Assembly: GCA_004556345.1 (NCBI GenBank)
Contig: SFHQ01000018.1
Span: 1 to 41,598 of the forward strand
Reading direction: 5' to 3'
DNA: 41,598 nucleotides
Source of the DNA: Clostridiales bacterium
GTDB lineage: Bacteria; Bacillota; Clostridia; Oscillospirales; Oscillospiraceae
Positions 14,970 through 22,641 of this stretch are shown here, in pieces. Made by a program: the position numbers and the translations under genes. The notes under the pieces are model-generated. The model ran no database searches, was not told where the DNA came from, and saw nothing but the letters and a program-made list of their open reading frames with translations. Every line of letters starts with the position of its first letter. The stretch's first letter is position 1.

Positions 14970-15368
14970 TCAGACGCGGCGTCTCTTGGGGGGACGGCAT
15001 CCGTTGTGAGGAATGGGAGTCACGTCCTTGATCATGGTGACTTCCAGACCCACCGCCTGCAGGGCACGGATGGCAGCCTCACGGCCGGAACCGGGGCCCT
15101 TCACGTACACTTCCACGCTCTTCAGGCCGCAGGCCTCGATGGCAGCCTTTGCGGCGGTCTCGGCGGCGGTCTGTGCAGCGTAGGGGGTGGACTTTCTGGA
15201 ACCGCGGAAGCCCAGGCCACCGGCGGAAGCCCAGGACAGGGCGTTGCCGTTGGTGTCGGTCACGGTCACCATGGTGTTGTTGAAGGAAGAGCGGATATGG
15301 ACGGCGCCCTTCTCAATGTTCTTGCGCTCACGGCGTCTTCTGACGACCTTCTTCTTGGGGTTAGCCAT
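14970..15368 (-). CDS. rpsK: 30S ribosomal protein S11
   Basis: S11 lines the 30S platform near the E site. The 132 residues include the basic N-terminus KKKVVRRRRERKNIEKG, the HIRSSFNNTMVTVTDTNGN strand, the GFRGSRKSTPYAAQ loop and the C-terminal DVTPIPHNGCRPPKRRRV, all characteristic. It is 17 bases downstream of rpsM and has its own AGGGAGG-type ribosome binding site. Confidence 0.98.
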   Translation of the reverse strand: MANPKKKVVRRRRERKNIEKGAVHIRSSFNNTMVTVTDTNGNALSWASAGGLGFRGSRKSTPYAAQTAAETAAKAAIEACGLKSVEVYVKGPGSGREAAIRALQAVGLEVTMIKDVTPIPHNGCRPPKRRRV

Positions 15369-15385
15369 AACGATTCTTCCCTCCC

Positions 15386-15754
15386 TTACTTCTTCTTGTT
15401 CGCGACGGTACGCTTGGGACCCTTGCGGGTACGAGCGTTGGTCTTGCTGCGCTGGCCACGGACGGGCAGGCCCTTGCGGTGGCGCAGGCCTCTGTAGCAG
15501 CCGATCTCGGTCAGGCGCTTGACGTCCATTGCCACGTCGCGGCGCAGGTCGCCTTCGACCATGTAGTCGCGGCCGATGACCTCGCGCAGTGCGGCCTCAT
15601 CCTGCTCGGTGAGGTCCTTCACGCGGGTGTCGGGGTTGATGCCCGTTGCTGCCAGGATCTTGTTGGCGCTGGTGCGACCGATCCCGTAGATATAGGTGAG
15701 GGCGATCTCGATTCTTTTATTCTTCGGCAGGTCAACGCCGGAAATTCTTGCCAT
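15386..15754 (-). CDS. rpsM: 30S ribosomal protein S13
   Basis: S13 is in the 30S head and contacts P-site tRNA and L5 across the subunit bridge. The 122-residue chain starts MARISGVDLPKNKRIEIALT, has the helix-two-turn-helix with YGIGRTSANKILAATG (residues 23-38), the GCYRGLRHRKGLPVRGQRSK block and a basic tail ending RKGPKRTVANKKK that reaches the decoding centre. It lies 20 bases after rpmJ behind AAGGAGG. Confidence 0.98.
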   Translation of the reverse strand: MARISGVDLPKNKRIEIALTYIYGIGRTSANKILAATGINPDTRVKDLTEQDEAALREVIGRDYMVEGDLRRDVAMDVKRLTEIGCYRGLRHRKGLPVRGQRSKTNARTRKGPKRTVANKKK

Positions 15755-15774
15755 ACTTCTTCAGCGCCTCCTTA

Positions 15775-15888
15775 TTAACCTTGTCTCTGCTTATGCTTCG
15801 GGTTTTCGCAAATGACCATAACTTTGCCCTTGCGCTTGATGATCTTGCACTTTTCGCACATGGGCTTGACGGACGGTCTTACTTTCAT
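15775..15888 (-). CDS. rpmJ: 50S ribosomal protein L36
   Basis: This 37-residue protein is read from the ATG at 15888 to a TAA at 15775. The translation starts MKVRPSVKPMCEKCKIIKRK and ends ENPKHKQRQG. It is the zinc-ribbon (C+) form with Cys11, Cys14, Cys27 and His33 as ligands; L36 stabilises the 23S rRNA core near the peptidyl transferase side. AGGAGG precedes the start. Its place between infA and rpsM is the standard one in Firmicutes. Confidence 0.96.
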   Translation of the reverse strand: MKVRPSVKPMCEKCKIIKRKGKVMVICENPKHKQRQG

Positions 15889-15917
15889 GATTTTCTACCT
15901 CCTGTAAGCCTGTTGCT

Positions 15918-16145
15918 TTACTTGGTGGATTTGCTACGCCAGGTGATCCGACCCCGTGTCAGATCATACGGGGAAATCTGGACCGTTACCTTGTCGCCCG
16001 GCAGAATACGGATGAAATTCATCCTGAGCTTTCCGGAAATATGAGCCAGAATCACATGGTCGTTTCCGATATCGACCCGGAACGTGGTGTTGGGCAGGGC
16101 CTCAACAACAGTCCCCTCCAGCTCGATCATGTCGCTTTTTGCCAA
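15918..16145 (-). CDS. infA: Translation initiation factor IF-1, TTG start
   Basis: IF-1 occupies the 30S A site during initiation. The 75-residue S1/OB-fold protein matches the family throughout, including IELEGTVVEALPN, the GKLRMNFIRILPGDKVTV segment and SPYDLTRGRITWR. The start is a TTG at 16145: the sequence from this codon gives the family N-terminus (M)AKSDMIE, AGGAGG lies exactly 8 bases before it, and no in-frame ATG is nearby upstream. A weak initiation codon on an initiation factor may be regulatory. It is three bases from the KOW gene upstream, so the two are likely translationally linked. Confidence 0.97.
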   Translation of the reverse strand: MAKSDMIELEGTVVEALPNTTFRVDIGNDHVILAHISGKLRMNFIRILPGDKVTVQISPYDLTRGRITWRSKSTK

Positions 16146-16148
16146 GCG

Positions 16149-16433
16149 TCATACCTCCTTGGTCTCACTGAACCTATTCTGGAGAGCGGCCAGCGCCCTC
16201 CTGATTTCACTGTCCAGCACCGGCTCGCCGTTTCGCAGGCAGTCGATGGCCGGGTGCGTCCAGACCCCCGTGGAAACAACGTGCTTTCGCCGTTTTTTCT
16301 TGGGAGTCTCAATTTTTCTGCGCTTGCCGTCTGCCAGCCAGAGGAAGTCGCCCTCCGCCCGGCATACCAGGAAGAGGTCTCCCCTGTCGTGGCCGGCAGC
16401 CGACCGCACAACGTCTCCAGGCAGAAACGTCAT
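16149..16433 (-). CDS. KOW domain RNA-binding protein (L14e/L6e/L27e-like)
   Basis: A 94-residue basic protein found between map and infA in many Clostridia, annotated there as a KOW-domain or L14e-like RNA-binding protein. The N-terminus LPGDVVRSAAGHDRGDLFLV fits the KOW fold (strand, Gly-rich turn, strand), followed by ADGKRRKIETPKKKRRKHVV, a strongly basic stretch suitable for rRNA contact, and a charged helical C-terminus. Its exact role is not established. Its ATG overlaps the map stop codon (ATGA), showing translational coupling, and infA follows after three bases. Confidence 0.88.
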   Translation of the reverse strand: MTFLPGDVVRSAAGHDRGDLFLVCRAEGDFLWLADGKRRKIETPKKKRRKHVVSTGVWTHPAIDCLRNGEPVLDSEIRRALAALQNRFSETKEV

Positions 16434-17191
16434 GGGCGCAGATCCCCCACGCGGGTCAGGATCTCAGGATCCCCCTTTGTGATGAGGATTGAGTTCTCAT
16501 AGTGGGCGGCCAGGGAGCCGTCGGCCGTTCTTACCGTCCAGCCGTCGCGCATCACTTTGACTCGCCAGTCCCCTTGGTTCACCATGGGCTCCACCGCGAT
16601 GGTCATTCCGGGAGCGAGCCGGGGACCATGGCCGGGTTTGCCGTAATTGGGAACTTCCGGGGATTCGTGCAGATTGGCTCCTACGCCGTGACCGACGTAA
16701 TCCCGCACCACCGAGAAGCCGTTGTCTTCCACGTACTTCTGCACGGCGTGGGAAATATCGGAGACACGATAACCGAAGCGGGCGTACTTCATACCCTCCC
16801 AGAAAGACTGCTCCGTCACAGCGATCAGTCTCGCTGCCTCGTCGCTGATCTTTCCGCAGGCATAGGTGCCCGCGCAGTCACCGTGGAAGCCGCCGATATA
16901 GGCGCCTACATCCACACTGACGATGTCGCCTTCCTGCAGGACCAGCTTGCTGGGGATCCCGTGGATGACTTCATCGTTCACCGAAATACAGGCCGAGCCG
17001 GGGAAACCCCCGTAGCCCAGGAAAGAGGGCTTCGCGCCCTGGCTTTCGATGAATTTCCGAACTGCGGTATCTATTTCAAGAGTGGTTACGCCAGGACGTA
17101 CCATATTGCCCGCCAGCTCGCGGGCCGCCGCGGTAATTTGTCCTGCGCGGCGCATCCCCTCAATATCTCTGGGTGACTTTAAGGAAATCAT
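16430..17191 (-). CDS. map: Methionine aminopeptidase, type I
   Basis: The enzyme removes the initiator Met from nascent chains. The 253-residue pita-bread fold has every catalytic residue: His77 (VIHGIP), metal ligands Asp94, Asp105, His168, Glu201 and Glu232, and His175. Unlike E. coli, the last ligand lies in AHYENSILI rather than AQFEHTIVV, a common clostridial variation. There is no N-terminal zinc-finger extension. It begins two bases after adk and overlaps the KOW gene by four, placing it within a co-translated block. Confidence 0.97.
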   Translation of the reverse strand: MISLKSPRDIEGMRRAGQITAAARELAGNMVRPGVTTLEIDTAVRKFIESQGAKPSFLGYGGFPGSACISVNDEVIHGIPSKLVLQEGDIVSVDVGAYIGGFHGDCAGTYACGKISDEAARLIAVTEQSFWEGMKYARFGYRVSDISHAVQKYVEDNGFSVVRDYVGHGVGANLHESPEVPNYGKPGHGPRLAPGMTIAVEPMVNQGDWRVKVMRDGWTVRTADGSLAAHYENSILITKGDPEILTRVGDLRP

Positions 17192-17193
17192 GG

Positions 17194-17826
17194 TTAAAGC
17201 CCCAGTGCCTTCAGAATCGCAGCAGTTGTTTCAGCCACTGTCGGCTGGTTGTCTACGGTTTTGAGCAGGTTTCTCTCTGCGTAGAAATCTTTCAGAGGTG
17301 CGGTCTCCTTGTGGTAGACCTTCAGGCGGTCGCGGACGACCTCAGGCTTATCATCAGCCCGGGCCTCCAGCTTGCCGCCGCAGGCGTCGCACACACCCTC
17401 CACTTTCGGAGGCAGGTTCTTCACATGGTAAGGTGCACCGCAGGAGGCGCAGACACGGCGTCCGCCCATACGATCTACGATCTCATCGTCGGAGATCTCC
17501 AGGGAGACGACGGCGTCAAAGGTGATCCCTGCCTTTTCCAGGGCCTCGGCCTGGGGAATGGTGCGGGGCACGCCGTCCAGGATAAAGCCCTTCTGGCAGT
17601 CTGCCTCGGCCAGACGCTCGGAGATCACGCCGATGATCACTTCATCGGGGACCAGCTTGCCGGCGTCCATATACTCCTTGGCCTTCAGACCCACGGGGGT
17701 GCCGTTCTTCACGGCGGCCCGCAGGATGTTGCCGGTGGAAATGGTGGGAATGTTGAGCTTTTTACAAAGGATCTCTGCCTGGGTGCCTTTGCCAGCACCC
17801 GGAGGGCCTAACAGAATCAGTTTCAT
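17194..17826 (-). CDS. adk: Adenylate kinase, zinc-containing long form
   Basis: Adk interconverts ATP + AMP and 2 ADP. The 210 residues include the P-loop GPPGAGKGT (7-15) and a LID domain with four Cys (126, 129, 146, 149) that should bind structural zinc, as in Gram-positive enzymes. Two motif positions are atypical: the usual STGD is STGN (residues 30-33) and the usual DGFPRT is DGVPRT (84-89). Both sit near the AMP site, so kinetics may differ slightly, but the fold and catalytic Arg residues look intact. It is 13 bases after secY. Confidence 0.97.
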   Translation of the reverse strand: MKLILLGPPGAGKGTQAEILCKKLNIPTISTGNILRAAVKNGTPVGLKAKEYMDAGKLVPDEVIIGVISERLAEADCQKGFILDGVPRTIPQAEALEKAGITFDAVVSLEISDDEIVDRMGGRRVCASCGAPYHVKNLPPKVEGVCDACGGKLEARADDKPEVVRDRLKVYHKETAPLKDFYAERNLLKTVDNQPTVAETTAAILKALGL

Positions 17827-17839
17827 AGTATGATACCTC

Positions 17840-19180
17840 TTATTCCAGGAAGCCCTTATAGTGCCGCATGAGCATCTGTGCCTCGATCATTTTGACCGTC
17901 TCCAGAGCGACGCCGACCACGATGATGACGGAGGTGCCGCCGATGGACATGTTCACAATCCCGGTGATGTTCTCGGTAATAATGGGCAGGATGGCTACGA
18001 TACCCAGGTAAATGGCGCCGAAGAAGGTCAGACGGGAGAGTACCTTGGTCAGGAACTCAGCCGTAGGACGGCCGGGGCGGAAGCCCGGAATAAAGCCGCC
18101 GTTCTTCTTCAGGTTGTTGGCTACCTCCACAGGGTTAAACTGGATGGTAGCGTAGAAGTAGCTGAACATGATGATCAGCAGGAAATAGATCACTGCGTAC
18201 AGAGCGCTCGTGGAGTTAAAGACCGTGAGGAAGGTGTTCCAAGCGGTCCCCTCCTGCTGAGAGGAGGGCACGAACATGCCGATGGTGGCAGGGATCATTG
18301 CAATGGACTGCGCAAAGATGATGGGCAGCACGCCGCTGAGGTTGACCTTGATGGGGATGTGGGTGGACTGACCACCGTACATCTTCCGGCCCACCACGCG
18401 CTTGGCGTACTGAACGGGAACCTTGCGCTCAGAGTTGGTGATAAAGACGATGAAGACCACCAGGGCCAGCATCCCGATCACCATGAGCACCACCAGGCCG
18501 GGGTTCAGCACGACGGTGTTCTTGATCTGCTCCTCGGTCCAGCCGCTCATGTCCAGGTGTGCCATCCAGTTTTTCAGGCCGGTGGACAAGGTCATGATCA
18601 TGGCAGGGATCCGGGAAACGATACCGGTGAACAAGATGATGGAGATACCATTGCCCACACCGAACTCGGTGATCTGCTCGCCGAGCCACATCAGGAACAC
18701 AGCGCCAGCGGTGAAGGACATCACGATGACGATGGCGGCCCAGACGCTCTCATTGTTCAGCAGGCCGTAGCTGCGGATCAGGGTGTAGTAACCGAAGCCC
18801 TGCAGCAGGCCGATGCCCAGCGTGGTGTAACGGGTAATGGACTGGATCTTCTTCTTGCCGTCCTCGCCGCCGTCCTTGGCCAGCCGCTCCAGAGCCGGGA
18901 TGGCAATGGTCAGCAGCTGGATGATGATGGAGGCGTTGATATACGGCTGGATGGACAGCGCGAACAGCGTTGCCCTGGACAGAGCCGAACCACTCAGGGT
19001 GTTCAGCAGTCCAAAGATGGTGCCCGAATGGGCAGCGATATAGCTTTGCAGGTACTCGGTGTTGATATAAGGCACCGGGATGGCAGCGCCGACCCGGTAG
19101 ATCAGCAGAGCGAAAACAACAAACAGGAGCTTACGACGCAGCTCCGGCAGCTTCCACGCGCTGCGGATGGTCTTAAACAT
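17840..19180 (-). CDS. secY: Protein translocase subunit SecY
   Basis: SecY is the channel of the Sec translocon in the cytoplasmic membrane. The 446-residue protein shows ten hydrophobic segments, the plug-region sequence SGSALSRATLFALSIQPYIN after the first membrane span, and the family block SERKVPVQYAKRVVGRKMYG in the cytosolic loop that contacts SecA and the ribosome. The C-terminal loop FRPGRPTAEFL is also typical. Its ATG shares one base with the rplO stop codon, so synthesis is coupled to ribosomal proteins. Confidence 0.98.
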   Translation of the reverse strand: MFKTIRSAWKLPELRRKLLFVVFALLIYRVGAAIPVPYINTEYLQSYIAAHSGTIFGLLNTLSGSALSRATLFALSIQPYINASIIIQLLTIAIPALERLAKDGGEDGKKKIQSITRYTTLGIGLLQGFGYYTLIRSYGLLNNESVWAAIVIVMSFTAGAVFLMWLGEQITEFGVGNGISIILFTGIVSRIPAMIMTLSTGLKNWMAHLDMSGWTEEQIKNTVVLNPGLVVLMVIGMLALVVFIVFITNSERKVPVQYAKRVVGRKMYGGQSTHIPIKVNLSGVLPIIFAQSIAMIPATIGMFVPSSQQEGTAWNTFLTVFNSTSALYAVIYFLLIIMFSYFYATIQFNPVEVANNLKKNGGFIPGFRPGRPTAEFLTKVLSRLTFFGAIYLGIVAILPIITENITGIVNMSIGGTSVIIVVGVALETVKMIEAQMLMRHYKGFLE

Positions 19181-19620
19181 CAGACCACCTCAGCCTTCCC
19201 GCCTGCCTCTTCAATTTTTGCCTTTGCGGAGGCGGAGAAAGCGCTGGCCTGCACGGTCAGCTTTTTGGTCAGGCTGCCTTCGCCGAGGATCTTCACGCCA
19301 TACTCACACTTGGACAGGATGCCCTTGTCCAGCAGATCGTTGGCGGTGACCACAGCGCCATCCTCAAACTTTTCCAGAACGGAAACGTTCACGGCTTCGA
19401 GGGGCTTTGCAAAGATGTTGTTGAAGCCTCTCTTGGGGATACGACGAGCCAGAGGCATCTGACCGCCTTCAAAGCCCACGCGGACGCCGCCGCCGGAACG
19501 AGCCCACTGGCCCTTCTGGCCGCGGCCGGCGGTCTTACCATTACCGGAACCGTTGCCGCGGCCCTTACGATAGGCCTTGGGGTTGGAACCAGGAACGGGA
19601 GAAAGTTCATGCAGTTTCAT
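19180..19620 (-). CDS. rplO: 50S ribosomal protein L15
   Basis: L15 is a late-assembly 50S protein. The start is the ATG at 19620 (146 residues): it lies 8 bases from AGGAGG and gives the standard MKLHELSPVPGSNPKAYRKG, whereas an in-frame GTG three codons earlier overlaps the ribosome binding site. The Gly/Arg-rich N-terminal extension (GRGNGSGNGKTAGRGQKGQ) that threads into 23S rRNA is followed by the globular domain with LARRIPKRGFNN. It overlaps secY by one base. Confidence 0.97.
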   Translation of the reverse strand: MKLHELSPVPGSNPKAYRKGRGNGSGNGKTAGRGQKGQWARSGGGVRVGFEGGQMPLARRIPKRGFNNIFAKPLEAVNVSVLEKFEDGAVVTANDLLDKGILSKCEYGVKILGEGSLTKKLTVQASAFSASAKAKIEEAGGKAEVV

Positions 19621-19633
19621 GTCGCGCACCTCC

Positions 19634-19816
19634 TTACTGTTCCTCGGTCACCTTCAGCAGGTAACCAATGTGGGCGATCTTGCCCCGGGTGGCAGCGTTG
19701 TCGGGCTGCACGGTGGTGTCGCCGATCTTGCGCAGGCCGAGGGCTGCTGCGGTGGCCTTGTGCTTAGCGATCCGGCCGTTGAGGCTCTTGACGAGCTTAA
19801 TGTTCAGATTAGCCAT
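19634..19816 (-). CDS. rpmD: 50S ribosomal protein L30
   Basis: This 60-residue protein has the short bacterial L30 ferredoxin-like fold: strand IKLVKSLNGR, helix, LGLRKIGDTTVQPD and the last strand HIGYLLKVTEE. It sits between rpsE and rplO, the usual place in the spc operon, with gaps of 15 and 13 bases. Confidence 0.97.
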   Translation of the reverse strand: MANLNIKLVKSLNGRIAKHKATAAALGLRKIGDTTVQPDNAATRGKIAHIGYLLKVTEEQ

Positions 19817-19831
19817 TGTTCAAAGCCCTCC

Positions 19832-20332
19832 TTAGCCCACGATCTCTTCCACGCTCTTGCCACGGATCCGGGCTACAGCCTCAGGACCGCGCAGGGACTT
19901 CAGGCCCTCCATGGTGGCGGAGACCACGTTCTGGGGGTTGTTGGAGCGCAGGCACTTGGTACGAATATCTTTGATTCCGGCAGCTTCCAGCACGGCACGC
20001 ACGGGGCCGCCGGCGATGACGCCGGTACCGGGGGCAGCGGGCTTCATCAGCACGCGGCCGGCGCCGAACTCACCGATCACCTCGTGGGGGATGGTGGTAC
20101 CGGACAGGGTGATGGTGAACATGTTCTTCTTGGCGGCTTCCAGGCCCTTGCGGATTGCCTCGGGGACCTCAGCAGCCTTGCCCAGGCCGAAACCGACCTT
20201 GCCCTTCTCGTCGCCGACGACGACCAGAGCGGAGAACTTCATCACACGGCCGCCCTTGACGGTCTTGGAGACACGGTTCAGGGAAACGACTTTTTCCACG
20301 TACTCGCTGGGTTCTCTTTCAAATCTAGGCAT
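19832..20332 (-). CDS. rpsE: 30S ribosomal protein S5
   Basis: S5 acts in mRNA entry-channel helicase activity and translational accuracy. The 166 residues contain the N-terminal double-stranded-RNA-binding-like domain (RVSKTVKGGRVMKFSALVVV, then GKVGFGLGKAAEVPEAIRKG) and the C-terminal S5 domain with GVIAGGPVRAVLEAAGI and KCLRSNNPQNVV. The spectinomycin-sensitive loop region around VSKTVKGGR is normal. Confidence 0.98.
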   Translation of the reverse strand: MPRFEREPSEYVEKVVSLNRVSKTVKGGRVMKFSALVVVGDEKGKVGFGLGKAAEVPEAIRKGLEAAKKNMFTITLSGTTIPHEVIGEFGAGRVLMKPAAPGTGVIAGGPVRAVLEAAGIKDIRTKCLRSNNPQNVVSATMEGLKSLRGPEAVARIRGKSVEEIVG

Positions 20333-20350
20333 TTTCGTTTCCTCCTCCCA

Positions 20351-20710
20351 TTAAAATTCCAGGCCGGCCTTACGGGCGCCCTCTGCCAGGGCCTTCACAC
20401 GGCCGTGGTACAGGTAACCGCCGCGGTCGAAGACCACAGTGTCGATGCCCTTGTCCTTGGCACGCTGGCCGATGGCTTCGCCCACCTTGGCAGCAGCCTC
20501 GCAGTTGTTGCCGGCGCCCTCAAATCCCTTTTCCAGGGAGGATGCGGACACCAGGGTCACGCCCTTCGTATCGTCAATGATCTGGGCGTAGATGTTGGTT
20601 CCGCTGCGGAACACGTTCAGACGGGGTCTCTCGGATGTGCCGGAGACTTTGCCGCGAACGCGAGTATGACGCTTCTGACGCTGAGCGTTAGTATCGGGTC
20701 TCTTAATCAT
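20351..20710 (-). CDS. rplR: 50S ribosomal protein L18
   Basis: L18 binds 5S rRNA together with L5. The 119-residue protein has a basic N-terminus (MIKRPDTNAQRQKRHTRVRG), RLNVFRSGTNIYAQIIDD and the conserved C-terminal VVFDRGGYLYHGRVKALAEG followed by ARKAGLEF. It lies 17 bases after rplF and 18 before rpsE. Confidence 0.98.
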   Translation of the reverse strand: MIKRPDTNAQRQKRHTRVRGKVSGTSERPRLNVFRSGTNIYAQIIDDTKGVTLVSASSLEKGFEGAGNNCEAAAKVGEAIGQRAKDKGIDTVVFDRGGYLYHGRVKALAEGARKAGLEF

Positions 20711-20727
20711 TTAGGCACACCTCTTTC

Positions 20728-21273
20728 TTACTTCTTCACGCCGGTCTTGCCTTCCTTGCGGCGGATGACCTCGTCAGTATATTTGATTCCCTTGCCCTTG
20801 TAGGGTTCCGGGGGTCTCTTCCCTCTGACCTCGGCAGCGAACTGGCCGACCTTCTGCTTGTCGGTGCCGCTGATGACGATCTTGTTGGGGCTGGGAACGT
20901 CGATGGTGATACCGTCGATCTCTTCCACGATCACAGGATGGGAGTAGCCGATGTTCATGTTCAGCTTCTTGCCTTCCTTGGCCACACGATAGCCGACGCC
21001 GTTCACGTCCAGCTCCTTCTTGTAGCCCTCGGTGACGCCGATCACCATGTTGTTCAGCAGGGTGCGGGTCAGGCCGTGCAGGGCGCGGTTTTCCTTTGCG
21101 TCGTTGGGGCGGGTCACGTGGATGACGTTCTCCTCCTTGGTGATCGTCATCTTGTCGCTGAGCTTCTGGGTCAGAGTACCCTTGGGGCCCTTGACGGTGA
21201 CCAGATTGCCTTCGCCCAGAGTCACTTCCACATTGCTGGGGAGAGAGATGGGCATTCTACCGATTCTAGACAT
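20728..21273 (-). CDS. rplF: 50S ribosomal protein L6
   Basis: L6 lies at the base of the L7/L12 stalk near the factor-binding site. The 181 residues consist of two copies of the L6 fold; the N-terminus MSRIGRMPISLPSNVEVTLG and the C-terminal signature GKRPPEPYKGKGIKYTDEVI are diagnostic. It is 15 bases downstream of rpsH. Confidence 0.98.
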   Translation of the reverse strand: MSRIGRMPISLPSNVEVTLGEGNLVTVKGPKGTLTQKLSDKMTITKEENVIHVTRPNDAKENRALHGLTRTLLNNMVIGVTEGYKKELDVNGVGYRVAKEGKKLNMNIGYSHPVIVEEIDGITIDVPSPNKIVISGTDKQKVGQFAAEVRGKRPPEPYKGKGIKYTDEVIRRKEGKTGVKK

Positions 21274-21288
21274 AGTAACCTCTCCTCC

Positions 21289-21690
21289 TTACCAAACGAA
21301 TGCCAGGACTTCACCGCCGACGTGGGCTGCGCGGGCAGCTTTGTCGGTCATGACGCCCTTAGAAGTGGACACGATCGCAACACCCAGGCCGCGCAGCACG
21401 CGGGGCAGCTCGTCAGCACCGGCATAGACACGCAGGCCGGGCTTGGAGACACGGCGCAGGCCGGAGATGACCTTTTCCTTACCAGGGTTGTTGTACTTCA
21501 GGGTCACGTGGATCACGCCCTGCGTACCGTCTTCCACCAGCTGGAAAGCCTTGATGTAGCCCTCGTCCACCAGGATCTGAGCAATGGCCTTCTTCATGTT
21601 AGAGGCGGGGATGTCGACGGTATCGTGCTTGGCGTTGTTCGCGTTACGGATACGAGTGAGCATATCCGCAATGGGATCTGTAATGTGCAT
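21289..21690 (-). CDS. rpsH: 30S ribosomal protein S8
   Basis: S8 binds the central domain of 16S rRNA and in E. coli represses the spc operon by binding a mimic of that site on the mRNA. The 133-residue chain begins MHITDPIADMLTRIRNANNA and ends with the STSKGVMTDKAARAAHVGGE block, a complete protein. AGGAGG lies before the ATG. Unlike every other spc gene here, it is preceded by a 182-nt structured non-coding stretch, which makes it a candidate for separate post-transcriptional control. Confidence 0.98.
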   Translation of the reverse strand: MHITDPIADMLTRIRNANNAKHDTVDIPASNMKKAIAQILVDEGYIKAFQLVEDGTQGVIHVTLKYNNPGKEKVISGLRRVSKPGLRVYAGADELPRVLRGLGVAIVSTSKGVMTDKAARAAHVGGEVLAFVW

Positions 21691-21872
21691 AGGGTTATAC
21701 CTCCTATAAGATTACAGGCAGCGCCTGTATCGGCGGCAAGGTATCGGTCCTCACAGGAACCGACCTATTGCCGCTGGCTGGGGATGGAGTCCCCGGCGAA
21801 AAGCCGGAGACGGGACTGTATGGAAACGCCGGCCGGATGGTTGGGGCATCCGGCCCGGCGATACCATTGGGG
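21691..21872 (-). promoter_or_regulatory. Structured rpsN-rpsH intergenic RNA element
   Basis: This 182-nt gap, in an operon where gaps are otherwise mostly under 20 nt, holds four consecutive stems on the minus strand. Stem A: GGCCGGATG/CATCCGGCC extended by CGCC/GGCG with one bulged G (about 21825-21860). Stem B: AGTCC-bulge-CCGGC with GCCGG-GGACT (about 21787-21816). Stem C: GCGGCAA/TTGCCGC closing an inner 7-bp stem with short bulges (about 21732-21773). Stem D: TACAGGC/GCCTGTA with a 3-base loop (21712-21728), ending just before the rpsH ribosome binding site. GGTATCG and CGATACC (21859-21865 and 21740-21746) could also pair over the whole element, competing with stem C. No gene or promoter is evident inside. 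Function is inferred only. Confidence 0.7.
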
Positions 21873-22058
21873 TTACCAGGAAGCCTTCCGGACGCCGGGG
21901 ATCTGGCCCTTGTGAGCCAGCTCACGGAAGCAGATACGGCAGATGCCATAGTCACGCAGGTAAGCGTGGGGGCGGCCGCAGATCTTGCACCGGTTGTAGC
22001 GGCGGGTGGAAAACTTGGGCTCAGCCTGCTGCTTGAGCTTCATGGATAATTTAGCCAT
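21873..22058 (-). CDS. rpsN: 30S ribosomal protein S14, zinc-binding form
   Basis: This 61-residue protein is the short (type Z) S14 with a CxxC...CxxC zinc site: CKICGRPHAYL then GICRICFRELAHKG. It packs at the 30S head near S10 and S19 and ends in the standard PGVRKASW. It follows rplE after 17 bases; the long structured gap lies between it and rpsH. Confidence 0.98.
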   Translation of the reverse strand: MAKLSMKLKQQAEPKFSTRRYNRCKICGRPHAYLRDYGICRICFRELAHKGQIPGVRKASW

Positions 22059-22075
22059 TACGTTCTCCTCCTAAA

Positions 22076-22624
22076 TCACTTGCCGAAGGGAGCGCCGATC
22101 TGGCTCAGCAGCTCTCTTGCTTCTTCGTCGGTCTCTGCGGTGGTGCAGATCACGATGTCCATACCACGGATCTTGTCGATCTTGTCGTACTCGATCTCGG
22201 GGAAGATCAGCTGCTCCTTAACGCCCAGGGCGTAGTTGCCGCGGCCGTCGAAGGAGTTTGCGCTGATGCCGCGGAAGTCACGGACACGGGGCAGAGCCAC
22301 GTTGAACAGACGGTCCAGGAACTCCCACATCTTGTCGTGGCGCAGGGTGACCTTGGCGCCGATGGGCATTCCCTCACGGAGCTTGAAGTTAGCCACGGAC
22401 TTCTTCGCCTTGGTGACAATGGCCTTCTGGCCGGTGATGATGCCCAGGTCGCGGACGACAGCGTCCAGGACCTTTGCGTTGTCACGGGCCTCGCCGCAGC
22501 CCACGTTCACCACGATCTTCTCGATGGTGGGGATCTGCATGGGGCTCTTGTAGTTGAACTTCTGCATGAGAGCAGGAGCAACTTCTTCTCTGTACTTTGC
22601 TTTCAGGTTAGGCATTTCAGACAT
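22076..22624 (-). CDS. rplE: 50S ribosomal protein L5
   Basis: L5 carries 5S rRNA with L18 and forms a bridge to S13. The 182-residue chain has YREEVAPALMQKFNYKSPMQ, the IEKIVVNVGCGEARDN segment, the GQKAIVTKAKKSVANFKLRE block and the C-terminal GMDIVICTTAETDEEARELL. The ATG at 22624 follows GAGAGGAGGAG. An internal Met at residue 4 is an alternative start. Confidence 0.98.
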   Translation of the reverse strand: MSEMPNLKAKYREEVAPALMQKFNYKSPMQIPTIEKIVVNVGCGEARDNAKVLDAVVRDLGIITGQKAIVTKAKKSVANFKLREGMPIGAKVTLRHDKMWEFLDRLFNVALPRVRDFRGISANSFDGRGNYALGVKEQLIFPEIEYDKIDKIRGMDIVICTTAETDEEARELLSQIGAPFGK

Positions 22625-22641
22625 GTTTCACTCCTCCTCTC

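Noticed and set aside
21704..21955. An 83-codon frame over the rpsN-rpsH gap
   Set aside because: It runs through rpsN in another frame and the composition is Pro/Ser-rich as expected of a shadow; the gap is explained by RNA stems.
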